From positions 1 through 64,000 of the forward strand of contig JAWVFH010000008.1 of the NCBI GenBank assembly GCA_033856255.1: a stretch of 64,000 nt of DNA, written 5' to 3'. Positions 46,509 through 55,239 of the stretch are shown here, one piece after another; within the stretch, counting starts at the first letter, position 1; each line of letters begins with the position of its first letter. Both the position numbers and the translations under genes were made by a program. The notes beneath the pieces were generated by a model. That model worked only from the letters and a program-made list of their open reading frames with translations. It was not told the DNA's origin and made no database searches. The DNA comes from WHSW01 sp033856255 (GTDB lineage: Bacteria > Actinomycetota > Thermoleophilia > Solirubrobacterales > 70-9).

Positions 46509-47690
46509 ATGAGCGACCTGAGCGAGCTCTGCCGCGGCGTCCTCGCCGCCAGCCACGCCGAGGGCGAGCGACGCGGGGTTCGCTACTCCTACACCCGCCC
46601 CAGCCCGAGCCGCTATCCCTGGCAGTGGTACTGGGACTCGTGCTTCGCGGCGATCGTCTGGCGGCGCTTCGACGCCGAGCGGCCGCGCCAGGAGCTCGAG
46701 AGCCTGCTCAACGCGATGCGCCCGGACGGCTTCATCGGCCACGTCGTCTTCTGGGACGAGCCGCTGAGCTTCAGGCGCCTCATCTACTACAACGTCACCT
46801 CGCGGCACGCCGAGATGACCGGGACGATCCAGCCGCCGCTGCTGGCCTGGGCCTGGCGGATCGCCGTCGGCGACCCGGCGGCCGAGCCGCGGATCGCCAC
46901 CCACCACGAATGGCTGCGGGCGAACCGTGACCTCGAGGGCGACGGCCTGCTCTGGCTCGTGCAGCCCGACGAGTCGGGTCTCGACTCCTCGCCCAAGTTC
47001 GATCCCGTCTGGGGCCGCCTGCGCCACGGCGGCTACGGGTTCCCTCTGCTGGTCGCGCGCAACCGCCACCTCGGCTGGGACGCGCGCCGGATCCGCGACC
47101 GTGGCTGGCCGGTGCTCTGCGAGGTGATGACCAACGTCCTCTGGGGGCTGTCGCGGATCTCGGCCGGCGAGCCCTCGATCACCCCGGCGCTGGTCGACCG
47201 GCTCTGGGATGAGGACAGCGGCCTGTTCCTCGACGAGGTCCAGCCGGGCGGTGCACGCCCCGCGGTCTCGACCTGGGCGGCGCTCGCGCCGCTGGCGCTG
47301 CCGGACCTGCCGGAGGAGATCGGCCGGCGGCTGGTCGAAGAGCACCTGCTCGACCCGGCCCGCTACTGGCTCACCTATCCCCCGCCCTCGGTCTCGGCGG
47401 CAGAACCGACCTTCGAGCCCAACCGCGGCCCGGGCTGGAAGCTGCGCTACTGGCGCGGGCCGACCTGGGTCAACGCCGCCTGGCTGCTGTGGCTCGGGCT
47501 GCGCCGGCTCGGCTACGAGGCCGAGGCCGCCGAGATGGCCTCGCGCCTCAGCGGGCTCGTCCTCCGCGAGGGCCTGCGCGAGTACTACGACCCGAACACC
47601 GGCGAGGGCCTCGGCGCCCGCGAGTTCGCCTGGACCAGCCTCATCTTGGAGATGGCCGACCCTGACTTCGCCAAGCCCGACCCTCGCTGA
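46509..47690 (+). CDS. GH63-like glycoside hydrolase (mannosylglycerate hydrolase-type fold)
   Basis: 393 residues, an (alpha/alpha)6-barrel type. Signature pieces: RYPWQWYWDSCFAAIVW, GTIQPPLLAWA, DESGLDSSPKFD, KLRYWRGPTWVNAAWLLW and YYDPNTGEGLGAREFAWTS, with the Asp of ESGLD and the Glu region of TGEGLG at catalytic positions in GH63 relatives such as mannosylglycerate hydrolase. No signal peptide, so cytosolic. The 6-bp gap to the exporter genes suggests co-expression, possibly handling a small glycoside or osmolyte. Confidence 0.82.
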   Translation: MSDLSELCRGVLAASHAEGERRGVRYSYTRPSPSRYPWQWYWDSCFAAIVWRRFDAERPRQELESLLNAMRPDGFIGHVVFWDEPLSFRRLIYYNVTSRHAEMTGTIQPPLLAWAWRIAVGDPAAEPRIATHHEWLRANRDLEGDGLLWLVQPDESGLDSSPKFDPVWGRLRHGGYGFPLLVARNRHLGWDARRIRDRGWPVLCEVMTNVLWGLSRISAGEPSITPALVDRLWDEDSGLFLDEVQPGGARPAVSTWAALAPLALPDLPEEIGRRLVEEHLLDPARYWLTYPPPSVSAAEPTFEPNRGPGWKLRYWRGPTWVNAAWLLWLGLRRLGYEAEAAEMASRLSGLVLREGLREYYDPNTGEGLGAREFAWTSLILEMADPDFAKPDPR

Positions 47691-47732
47691 GACCCAGCAC
47701 GCCCGGAGCCGAAGGCGAGGACGTGGCGGGAG

Positions 47733-47951
47733 TTACTTGTAGCGGTACGTGATCCGGCCGCGGTCGAGGTCGTACGGGGAGAGCTCGATCTTCACCCGGT
47801 CGCCGGGGAGGATGCGGATGTAGTGGCGCCGCATCTTGCCGCTGATGTGCCCGAGGACCTCGTGGTCGTTGTCGAGCTTGACCTTGAACATCGTGTTGGG
47901 CAGGGCCTCGGTGACCTCGCCCTCCAACTCGATCTTCTCTTCTTTACCCAT
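47733..47951 (-). CDS. infA: Translation initiation factor IF-1
   Basis: 72 residues, full length. The OB-fold sequence starts GKEEKIELEGEVTEALPNTMF and contains HISGKMRRHYIRILPGDRVKIELSPYDL and the end GRITYRYK, which are diagnostic. It binds the ribosomal A site during initiation. It is the last gene of a long minus-strand array from rplM and is not next to rpmJ/rpsM, its usual place in actinobacteria. A second copy may exist outside the window. It lies 20 bp after the enoyl-CoA hydratase. Confidence 0.93.
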   Translation of the reverse strand: MGKEEKIELEGEVTEALPNTMFKVKLDNDHEVLGHISGKMRRHYIRILPGDRVKIELSPYDLDRGRITYRYK

Positions 47952-47971
47952 TCGCCCGGGCAGGGTAGCGA

Positions 47972-48763
47972 CTACTTGCCCTCGAACTTGGCTTTCCCAG
48001 GCCCTTCTGCAAGGAACGACCGCACCGCGTTCTGCAGGTCCTCGGTCGCGAACAGCCCCGCGAACTGCTCCGGGGTGACCTCGTCGGCGTGCTCGATGCC
48101 GCCGTCGGAGACCGCTCTCACGATCCGCTTTGTCGCCGCGTGCGCCCTCGTCGGCCCGCTCGCCAGTTGCTCGGCGAAACGCATGCCCTTCTCGTGCACG
48201 GTGCCGTCGGGAACGACGCGGTTGATCACTCCCCAGCGTTCCAGGACCTCGGCGTCGTAGAGGCCGCGGGTCATCACGAACTCGCGGGCGCGCGCCGGGC
48301 CGGCGCGGTCGGCCATCCGCTGCGTGCCGCCGGCTCCGGGGGTCAGCCCGACGACGGCCTCGACGAGCCCGAACTTCGACGACTCCTCGGCCCAGAACAG
48401 GTCGCAGCCGAGCGCGATCTCGAGCCCGGCGGTGAGGCAGAGCCCGTGGACGAGCGCCAGGGTCGGGATCGGCAGCGCCTCCAGCCGCTGGACGCCTTCG
48501 ATCAGCGGGCCGGCCATTCCGCTGGCCGCCTCGGGCGAGTCCGCGTCGACGATCCGCTGGAAGCCGTTGACGTCGACGCCGCCGCTGAAGATCTCGCCCT
48601 CGGCGCACCAGACCAGGGCGCGGGCGTCCGAGGCCTCGACCTGGTCGAGGCAGTCCATCAGCTCGTTGAAGGCGTTGTCGGTGAACAGGTTCAGCGGCGG
48701 GTTCGAGAGCACGACCTTCGCCACCGCCCCCTCGCGCTCGAGGTTGATCGTCGGCTCTGCCAT
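47972..48763 (-). CDS. Enoyl-CoA hydratase/isomerase family protein
   Basis: 263 residues, crotonase fold: NPPLNLFTDNAFNELMDCLDQ, the oxyanion segment GEIFSGGVDVNGFQR, LVHGLCLTAGLEIALGCDLFWA and GLVEAVVGLTPGAGGTQRMADRAG. At the position of the first catalytic Glu it has GLEIALG and at the second VEAVVGLTPG, so both acidic positions appear conserved. Substrate unknown. It sits in the housekeeping array, 0-1 bp after the HIT gene, away from the fatty-acid cluster at 9-13 kb. Confidence 0.88.
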   Translation of the reverse strand: MAEPTINLEREGAVAKVVLSNPPLNLFTDNAFNELMDCLDQVEASDARALVWCAEGEIFSGGVDVNGFQRIVDADSPEAASGMAGPLIEGVQRLEALPIPTLALVHGLCLTAGLEIALGCDLFWAEESSKFGLVEAVVGLTPGAGGTQRMADRAGPARAREFVMTRGLYDAEVLERWGVINRVVPDGTVHEKGMRFAEQLASGPTRAHAATKRIVRAVSDGGIEHADEVTPEQFAGLFATEDLQNAVRSFLAEGPGKAKFEGK

Positions 48764-49177
48764 CTAGTCGTCTCCTCTGATCTTGCCCGCGATGCGGGCG
48801 ATCTCGTCCATGTCTCCCCCGCGCGGAATCACCGGCAGCTTCATCGGATCGTCCTGATAGCGCGGGATCACGTGCAGGTGGAAGTGAAAGACGGTCTGCC
48901 AGGCGGCGGCGCCGCAGGCGTTGAGGATGTTGAACCCGGCGGGCTCCAGCGCCTCCTTCATCCGCTGCGTCAGCCGCCGCGCCGCGAGCATCGTCCGCTC
49001 GAGGTCGGCGTCGGAGATCTCGATCAGGTCGGCCGAGTGGGTCCGCGGGACCACGAGGGCGTGGCCGGGCGTGAACGGGTTGATGTCCATGAACGACACC
49101 GTGTGCTCGTCTGAATCGACGATCTGGGCCGGCGCGTCGCCGGCGACGATGCCGCAGAAGATGCAGTCGTCAGCCAC
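48764..49177 (-). CDS. HIT-family nucleotide hydrolase
   Basis: 137 residues from GTG 49177. The zinc/Cys start DDCIFCGIVAG and the histidine triad FHFHLHVIPR mark a Hint-branch HIT protein, a purine nucleoside phosphoramidate/AMP-lysine hydrolase. ALVVPRTHSADLIEISDADL is the typical middle strand. The start lies 8 bp inside the 3' end of the nucleotidyltransferase gene, giving translational coupling. Confidence 0.9.
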   Translation of the reverse strand: MADDCIFCGIVAGDAPAQIVDSDEHTVSFMDINPFTPGHALVVPRTHSADLIEISDADLERTMLAARRLTQRMKEALEPAGFNILNACGAAAWQTVFHFHLHVIPRYQDDPMKLPVIPRGGDMDEIARIAGKIRGDD

Positions 49178-50615
49178 CGGCGCGGAGGCTATTCGAGGCG
49201 AGCCGGATCGCGTCGCCGGCCGTCTCGACCTCGCCCGCGAAGACCGCCGCCCTGATCTCGCCCAGCAGCCGGCCGAGCTCGGGCCCCGGCTCGATCCCGA
49301 CCGCCTCGGCGAGCTCGTCGCCCGCGATCGGTGGCCGCGGCGGCCCGTCGCGGTGCCAGGCGAGGGCCTCCGGCAGCACCTCGCGGGCGAGCTCAAGGTG
49401 GGCCTCGATCATCTCCGGGCTCGCGGTCGGGCCCGTCCCCCGGGCCGCCAGCCGGTCGGCGATCGTCAGCACGGTGACATCGGCGGCGACCGGCTCGGTC
49501 AGCTTCAGGTAGTCGTAGAGCCGGCGGCGCGAGAGCGGCCGCTGACTGGTCATGAAGCCCAGGTGCAGGTGGTGGAGCGTCAGCGCCTCCAGGTGGCGCG
49601 ACAGCCGCCGGCTCGCCTTCAGCCGCGCGCAGGCCTCACGCACGACGACGGCGCCCTCGCGGTCGTGGCCGATGAACGAGACGAACCCGCCCTCGTGCTC
49701 GACGCGCGTCGCGGGCTTGCCCGAGTCGTGCAGGACGGCGCCGAAGCGCAGCGCGTCGCCGCGGCTGAGCTCGTCGGCGAGCGGCTCGGCGAGCAGCTCC
49801 CGGAGGCCGTCAGCGGACTCGCCCGCGTAGCGGTCGAGGTCGCGCTCGACCTCGAGCAGGTTGGCGAGCACCTCGAGCGTGTGGCCGTGGACGTCGAGGT
49901 GGTGATTCGGGTTCTGGCCGACGCCCCGGAGCGCGTCGAGCTCCGGCAGCACGGCGGCGGTGGCGCCGAGCCGGTCGAGCAGCTCGAGCCCGCGCAGGGG
50001 GTCGCGGCCGGCGATCAGCAGACGGAGCTCGGCGAGCTGGCGCTCGCCGGCCGGCTCGCCCGCCCGGTCGGCGATCGCCTCGGCGAGGGTGACGAGCTGC
50101 GGGTCCAGCTCGAAGCCGAGCTCGGCGCCGAGCCGAGCCGCGCGCAGGATCCGCAGCGGGTCGTCGGCCAGGCTGCGGTCCGAGACCGCCCGCAGGACGC
50201 CCGCCTCGAGGTCCGCACGGCCGCCGAACGGGTCGATCGGATCGGCGGCCGGGTCGGCGAGCTCGACCGCGATCGCGTTGACGGTGAAGTCGCGCTGGCC
50301 GAGGTCGGCGGCGATCGTCTCGCCGCGCAGGGCGCTGACGTCGGCATGCCAGGAGCGGTCGCCGGCCAGCGCCCGCCAGGTCGCGAACTCGGCCGAGAGC
50401 TCGAACGCGGGCCCCCCGGCCTGGGACGCGATCCGGCGCGCGGCGCCCGCCGGGTCGGCGCCGACCGCGAGGTCGAGGTCGACCACGGGGCGGTCGGCGA
50501 GCGCATCGCGGACGGCGCCGCCGACGATCCACGCGTCACCGGCGCCGGCCAGGGCGGTGCGTGCGGTGGCGGCGGCGGGCGCCGCCACGAGCGGCTCCCC
50601 GATGCCGGCCATCAT
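49170..50615 (-). CDS. CCA-adding enzyme / poly(A) polymerase family nucleotidyltransferase
   Basis: 481 residues. Class II nucleotidyltransferase head: WIVGGAVRDAL, DLDLAVGAD (catalytic Asp pair), QRDFTVNAIAVEL, DPFGGRADLEAGVLRAV and DPLRILRAARLGAELGF. A C-terminal HD-like domain follows: HTLEVLANLLEV, RFGAVLHDSGKP, GHDREG and LTLHHLHLGF. This layout fits CCA tRNA nucleotidyltransferases of actinobacteria and PcnB relatives; the two cannot be separated here. It overlaps alr upstream (ATGA). Confidence 0.87.
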   Translation of the reverse strand: MMAGIGEPLVAAPAAATARTALAGAGDAWIVGGAVRDALADRPVVDLDLAVGADPAGAARRIASQAGGPAFELSAEFATWRALAGDRSWHADVSALRGETIAADLGQRDFTVNAIAVELADPAADPIDPFGGRADLEAGVLRAVSDRSLADDPLRILRAARLGAELGFELDPQLVTLAEAIADRAGEPAGERQLAELRLLIAGRDPLRGLELLDRLGATAAVLPELDALRGVGQNPNHHLDVHGHTLEVLANLLEVERDLDRYAGESADGLRELLAEPLADELSRGDALRFGAVLHDSGKPATRVEHEGGFVSFIGHDREGAVVVREACARLKASRRLSRHLEALTLHHLHLGFMTSQRPLSRRRLYDYLKLTEPVAADVTVLTIADRLAARGTGPTASPEMIEAHLELAREVLPEALAWHRDGPPRPPIAGDELAEAVGIEPGPELGRLLGEIRAAVFAGEVETAGDAIRLASNSLRAGG

Positions 50616-51730
50616 CGTGCTCCGGCGAGCTCGCGCGGCACGCGCGCCGAGATCCCGCAGGTGATCTCGTAGTTGATCGTCTCCAGCGCCCGCGCCTGGT
50701 CCTCGGCGAGGATCCGCTCGTCGCCCTGGGCCCCGATCAGGACCGCCTCCGCTCCCGGCGCGACCTCGGTCCCGGGCCCGAGATCGATCGTGATGTTGTC
50801 CATCGAGACGGTGCCGACGAGCGGGTAGCGGCGGCCGCCGACCAGCACCTCGGCGTTGTTGGAGAGCCCGCGGCGAACGCCGTCGCCGTAGCCGATCGGC
50901 AGCACGCCGACGTCCGTCGCCTCGGTCGCCGACCAGGTGCGGCCGTAGCCGGCGCTGTCGCCGGCCTCGAAGCGCTTCACGTCGGCGACGTAGGAGCGCA
51001 GCTCGAGCGCCGGCTCGAGTTGCTGCTCGGCCGGGTCGCGGCCGAAGGGATCGAGGCCGTAGACGGCGACCCCGCAGCGGACCATGTCGAGGTGAGAATC
51101 CGGCGAGCGCAGCGTCGCCGCGCTGTTGGCGGCATGCAGGAGCAAGCCGCCGAGCTCCTCGCGCAGCGGCAGGGCCAGCGCCAGGAAGCGTTCGAGCTGC
51201 TCGTCGAGGAACCCCGGGTCGTCCTCGTCGGCGGTCGCGAAATGGGTCCAGAGAGCGACCAGGTCGAGGTCGGGGGAGGCGGCCGCGGCGCGGGCGAGCT
51301 CCGCCACCTCGCCGGCGTCCCGGCCGCCGAGCCGGCCCATGCCGCTGTCGTACTTGACGTGGACCTGGGGGCGGATCCCGAGCTCGCGGCCACGGGCGGC
51401 GACCAGTTCGAGGAAGCCTCGTCGCCAGACCGCGAGGTCTGCCCCGGCGCTGAGCGCGTGGTCGAGCTCGATCGGCGTCATCGCCCCCAGGACGAGGATC
51501 CGCGACCGCTCGGCGAGCTCGGCGCGCAGCTCGGCCGCCTCGGCCGCGGCGGCCACGGCAAGCCAGGTGGCGCCGCCCGCGAGCGCCGCGGCCGCGCAGG
51601 GGACCGCGCCATGCCCGTAACCGTCGGCCTTGACCACGGCGCAGAGCGCCGTCCCGCCGGAGAGCTCGGATGCGAGGCGGCGGCAGTTGCGCTCGACCGC
51701 GCGGGTGTCGATCACCGCGACCGCTCTCAA
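50612..51730 (-). CDS. alr: Alanine racemase
   Basis: 372 residues, TTG start. PLP Lys K34 in ALCAVVKADGYGHGAVP, HVKYDSGMGRLGG, the Tyr base in ATDVGVLPIGYGDGVRRGL region and VSMDNITIDLG are all conserved. It interconverts L- and D-alanine for peptidoglycan. It overlaps nnr upstream by 4 bp and the CCA enzyme downstream by 4 bp, so it is in the middle of a tightly coupled run. The nnr-alr pairing is common in actinobacteria. Confidence 0.95.
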   Translation of the reverse strand: MRAVAVIDTRAVERNCRRLASELSGGTALCAVVKADGYGHGAVPCAAAALAGGATWLAVAAAAEAAELRAELAERSRILVLGAMTPIELDHALSAGADLAVWRRGFLELVAARGRELGIRPQVHVKYDSGMGRLGGRDAGEVAELARAAAASPDLDLVALWTHFATADEDDPGFLDEQLERFLALALPLREELGGLLLHAANSAATLRSPDSHLDMVRCGVAVYGLDPFGRDPAEQQLEPALELRSYVADVKRFEAGDSAGYGRTWSATEATDVGVLPIGYGDGVRRGLSNNAEVLVGGRRYPLVGTVSMDNITIDLGPGTEVAPGAEAVLIGAQGDERILAEDQARALETINYEITCGISARVPRELAGAR

Positions 51731-53250
51731 GGTTCCCGCCCCTCGTCCCTGGTCAGCCCTGCCGGGATCGCCTCGATCACGTCGCCGGCGATCACCGATT
51801 CGGCCGCCCCGACCCGCGCCGCGGCGACCCGGCCGGCGCGGGTGTGGGCGTGCACCGCGGCCGCCGCCGCGGTGCGGGCGTCGAGGCCGCGCGCGATCAG
51901 CGCCGCCGTCATGCCGCTGAGCACGTCCCCCGTGCCGGCCGTCGCCAGCGCCGGGCTGGAGAGGCCGTTGACGATCGCGCCCTCCCCCGGCGCGGCGACG
52001 ATCGAGTCGTCGCCCTTGAGCACGACCACGGCGGCGGCGCGCGCGGCAGCCTCGCGGGCGCTGCTCAGCCTGTGTGCGCCGATCTCGGCCGATTCGGTGT
52101 CGAGCAGGCGCCCAAGCTCGCCGGCGTGCGGCGTGAGCACCGTCGGGCCGGCGCGACCCGCGAGCAGCTCGAGCCGCCCGGCGAGCGCGTTGAGGCCGTC
52201 GGCGTCGAGCACCAGCGGGGCCTCGATCCTGGCGACGAGCTCGCGAGTCAGTTCGGCGGCGGCCTCGCTTCGCCCGAGGCCCGGACCGAGGACGACGGCG
52301 GCCCGCCGCTCCGCCGCGCTCAGGATCGGCTCGAGCGCCTCCGGCCCGAGGGCGCCGTCCGCGCCCGGGCAGCCGATCGACATCTCCTCGGTGAGCTTGG
52401 TCTCGAAGATCGGCTCCAGCTCCGCGGGCACGGCGACGGTCACGTAGCCGGCGCCGGCTCGGGCCGCGGCCGATGCCGCCAGACAGACCGAGCCGGTGAA
52501 CCCGCGCGAGCCGCCGACGACCAGCACCGTGCCGGAGCTGAACTTGGTCGAGTCGGCGCCCCGGAGAACGAGCAGCTCGAGCACCGAGGGATGGATCAGG
52601 CCACCCGGAGCGGCCGACGGGGCCCCGTCGGGGATCCCGATCGGCGCCACCCGCAGCTTGCCGGTGCGGCGCTTGCCGGGCGCCACCCAGTGGCCGAGCT
52701 TGGCGGCGTGGAAGCTGACCGTGATCGTCGCCTCCACGGCCGGCCCCGCCACCTCGCCGGTCGAGGCGTCGACGCCGGAGGCGATGTCGGCGGCCACGAC
52801 CGGCGACCCGCAGCCGTTGATCGCCGCGATCGCCGCCGCGGCCGGGTCTCGCGCCGCACCGGAGAAGCCGGTGCCGAAGATCGCGTCGACGACGACGCCC
52901 GAACCGTCGAGCGCGGCCGGATCGAACTCGCCCACGGTGCCGTCGAAGCGCTCGAGGTTCGCCTTCGCGTCCGCCGAGAGCTCGCCGGGCGGCGAGAGCA
53001 GCAGCACCTCGACCTCGTGCCCGGCGCCCGCCAGGTGCCGCGCGGCGACGAGGCCGTCGCCGCCGTTGTTGCCCTTGCCGCAGACGACCCGAGCCGGCCC
53101 CGGACCGGCGAGCTGCTCCGCCGCCTCCGCGACCGCGCGTCCCGCGGCCTCCATCAGCTCCAGCGACGGCACCGCGCGCTCCTCGATCGCCCAGGCGTCG
53201 ACCGCCCGCATCGTCTCCGCGTCATGAAGCGGCTCAAGCCAGCTCTCCAT
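51727..53250 (-). CDS. nnr: Bifunctional NAD(P)H-hydrate epimerase / ADP-dependent dehydratase
   Basis: 507 residues with both domains. Epimerase (1-210): DAETMRAVDAWAIEE, VVCGKGNNGGDGLVAARHLAG, DAIFGTGFSGAARDP. Kinase-fold dehydratase (230-500): GTVLVVGGSRGFTGSVCLAASAAARAGAGYVTV, LGPGLGRSEAA, TVLTPHAGELGRLL, LKGDDSIVAAPGE and ATAGTGDVLSGMTAALIARGL. It repairs damaged NAD(P)H hydrates. ATG start with a TACCCT box 7 nt upstream. Confidence 0.94.
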   Translation of the reverse strand: MESWLEPLHDAETMRAVDAWAIEERAVPSLELMEAAGRAVAEAAEQLAGPGPARVVCGKGNNGGDGLVAARHLAGAGHEVEVLLLSPPGELSADAKANLERFDGTVGEFDPAALDGSGVVVDAIFGTGFSGAARDPAAAAIAAINGCGSPVVAADIASGVDASTGEVAGPAVEATITVSFHAAKLGHWVAPGKRRTGKLRVAPIGIPDGAPSAAPGGLIHPSVLELLVLRGADSTKFSSGTVLVVGGSRGFTGSVCLAASAAARAGAGYVTVAVPAELEPIFETKLTEEMSIGCPGADGALGPEALEPILSAAERRAAVVLGPGLGRSEAAAELTRELVARIEAPLVLDADGLNALAGRLELLAGRAGPTVLTPHAGELGRLLDTESAEIGAHRLSSAREAAARAAAVVVLKGDDSIVAAPGEGAIVNGLSSPALATAGTGDVLSGMTAALIARGLDARTAAAAAVHAHTRAGRVAAARVGAAESVIAGDVIEAIPAGLTRDEGREP

Positions 53251-53257
53251 GCGGCGC

Positions 53258-53263
53258 AGGGTA
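53258..53263 (-). promoter_or_regulatory. Putative leaderless -10 box TACCCT for nnr
   Basis: Read on the minus strand, TACCCT ends 7 nt before the ATG at 53250. It sits in the 19-bp gap after acpS and may be an internal promoter of the array. Confidence 0.4.
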
Positions 53264-53269
53264 CTCGCG

Positions 53270-53647
53270 CTACTGGGCGGGGCGGTCGGCCCGCACGACC
53301 GCGGCCGCCAGCTCGCGCGAGTGGGTGAGCGAGACCGAGAGCTCGACCCCTTCGCGGGCGGCGAGCTCGGCCGCCTCGCCGTGCAGGCGCAGGCGCGGCG
53401 GCTCGTCTCCCCCGCCCTCGACCTCGACCTCGTGCAACCGCAGCCCGCCGAGGCCGAGCGCCTTCAGCGCCGCCTCCTTGGCTGCGAAACGGGCGGCGAG
53501 GTGGCGGCCAGGGCGAGCCTTGCCGCGTGCCTGCTCGAGCTCCCCGGCGCTGAACACGCGCTCGGCGAGCCGGGGGCGGCGCTCGATCGCGCGCTCGAGG
53601 CGCTCGATCTCGATCAGGTCGATGCCGATCCCGGGCACCGCGCTCAC
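53270..53647 (-). CDS. acpS: Holo-[acyl-carrier-protein] synthase
   Basis: 125 residues, GTG start. The Mg/CoA-binding motifs GIGIDLIEIERLERAI (Asp) and ARFAAKEAALKALG (Glu, Lys) are conserved, and VELSVSLTHSRELAAAVV is the usual C-terminal strand pair. It transfers 4'-phosphopantetheine from CoA to acyl carrier protein. It starts 1 bp after the stop of the DUF3352 lipoprotein gene, within the housekeeping array. Confidence 0.93.
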   Translation of the reverse strand: MSAVPGIGIDLIEIERLERAIERRPRLAERVFSAGELEQARGKARPGRHLAARFAAKEAALKALGLGGLRLHEVEVEGGGDEPPRLRLHGEAAELAAREGVELSVSLTHSRELAAAVVRADRPAQ

Positions 53648-53648
53648 G

Positions 53649-55223
53649 TTACCCGCCGGCGAGCGAGACAGTGAAGCGGCTCAGCACCAGGTCGCCGTCG
53701 ACCCGGCTGCCGGCGACCAGCGACGAGAACGCGCCGAGGTACGGACGCAGGGCGTTGTAGTCGATGCCACCGTCCGAGCCCAGCTCCGCGACCCGGAAGA
53801 AGGCCGGCAGCTCGAGATAGAGGCCGGGCGGGAAATCGCTCCCGAGCGCCGCCGTCGCCGCCTGAAATCCCGCGTCGTCGCCCAGCTTCTGGCTCGGCTC
53901 GAGCGCCGCGGCGGCCGTCGTCCCCTCCACCGCGACCACCGTGTCGCCGAATACCCCCGCCTCGAGCTCACCGCCGGGCCCGGGGCGATCGATCGAGAAG
54001 CCGTGGTCGGCGCCCGCGGGTGCTCCGCTCGAGCGCAACCCCGAAGCCCGCTCGACCAGCCCCTGCAACGCCTCGAGCAGCGGGCGCGGCGCCTGTGGAC
54101 CGTCCGCCTCGGCGATCAGGCCGGCGCTGAATTGCGATCGCGTCGTGCCGCTGACGAACGCTCGCGCGTCGCCGATCCAGCCGAGCACGTCGTCACCGAG
54201 GTCGAGGCCGGTCGCGGCCCTGACCCGGCGCTCGATCATGCCGGCGCCCGGTAGGCCGCTGCCGGAGAGCTGATCGAGGGCGTGGGCGAGCGCGTTGCCG
54301 AGCTCAGGAACGGCGACCGCAAACCAGGAGCCGGCCGGCAGGTCCGCGAGCAACGCGGGATCGGCGCCCAGCAGCGCGTTGGTGTCGAGCATCGCGGCGA
54401 GGTCCAGGCTGGCCGCGCCGGGACTCGCCGTGAACGTGGCGGCGATCGGCTTGGAGAGCAGCCCCTCGAGCACCGGGCTGAGCATCCGGGCCTGTGCGGG
54501 GTCGACGCCCTCGGAGGCGAGCGCCGCCTCGATCGCCGCGGCGGGCTCGAGGAAGACCGAGGCCAGGGGGTCGGCGGGAAGCGCGTCGGCGCGCTCGCCG
54601 AACTCGGCGCTCTCGGCCAGCGACTCGCCCCGCGACGCGTCGACGGCGACCATGAACGCCGTCTCGGTCCCGACCACCAGCGCGTGGTCATCGATCACGC
54701 CTACGGCGGTCCCGTCGGCGGCGAGGTAGTAGTCGGCCCCCTCGTAGCTGCGCTGCTCGGCCGAGCCCGGACCCTGGTCGTTGATCTCCTGGACGAACTC
54801 CCGCGCCGCGTCGGAGTCGTCGACCTCGACCATCGCCGCCATCTCCGGCGAGGCCCCGGCGCCCCCCGTGTTCTCGAACGAGCTGACGAAGAACGCCGCC
54901 CGGTCGCCGAGCCAGGGTTCGACGTCGTCGGCGTAGGTGGCCTGCAGGTGATGGTCGGCGAAGAAGGCGTCCAGCTGTGCGGTGACCGCCGCTCCCGGGT
55001 CAGGGACGCCCGCGACCCGCTCGGCGAACGAATCGATCGCCGCCGCCTGGTCGTCGCCGGGCCGGATCGCGAACTCGGCGAACAGCGGCGCGTCGGGCGG
55101 CACGAGCGTCGCCAGCCCGTCCGCTCCGGCCCCGTCGCCACCCCCGCAGCCGCCCACGAGGGCGCCCGCCGCAAGGACGAGCGCGCAGGCAGTCTGGCCG
55201 AGCCCTCCGCGCAAGCGGGGCAT
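53649..55223 (-). CDS. DUF3352-like lipoprotein
   Basis: 524 residues. Lipoprotein signal ending LVGGCGGG. The mature protein has repeated, strand-rich modules (LVPPDAPLFAEFAIRP; FFVSSFENTGG...AAMVEVDDSDAAREFVQ; IDDHALVVGTETAFMVAVDA) with a Gly/Ala-rich composition, matching the DUF3352 group of actinobacterial surface proteins. No enzyme motif. It sits between glmS and acpS, suggesting an envelope role, but its function is unknown. Confidence 0.78.
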   Translation of the reverse strand: MPRLRGGLGQTACALVLAAGALVGGCGGGDGAGADGLATLVPPDAPLFAEFAIRPGDDQAAAIDSFAERVAGVPDPGAAVTAQLDAFFADHHLQATYADDVEPWLGDRAAFFVSSFENTGGAGASPEMAAMVEVDDSDAAREFVQEINDQGPGSAEQRSYEGADYYLAADGTAVGVIDDHALVVGTETAFMVAVDASRGESLAESAEFGERADALPADPLASVFLEPAAAIEAALASEGVDPAQARMLSPVLEGLLSKPIAATFTASPGAASLDLAAMLDTNALLGADPALLADLPAGSWFAVAVPELGNALAHALDQLSGSGLPGAGMIERRVRAATGLDLGDDVLGWIGDARAFVSGTTRSQFSAGLIAEADGPQAPRPLLEALQGLVERASGLRSSGAPAGADHGFSIDRPGPGGELEAGVFGDTVVAVEGTTAAAALEPSQKLGDDAGFQAATAALGSDFPPGLYLELPAFFRVAELGSDGGIDYNALRPYLGAFSSLVAGSRVDGDLVLSRFTVSLAGG

Positions 55224-55239
55224 CCTAGATGCTCAGCAT

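Noticed and set aside
50561..53328. Long plus-strand frames opposite alr and nnr
   Set aside because: They are mirror images of codon bias opposite two well-conserved enzymes and show no protein-like pattern.
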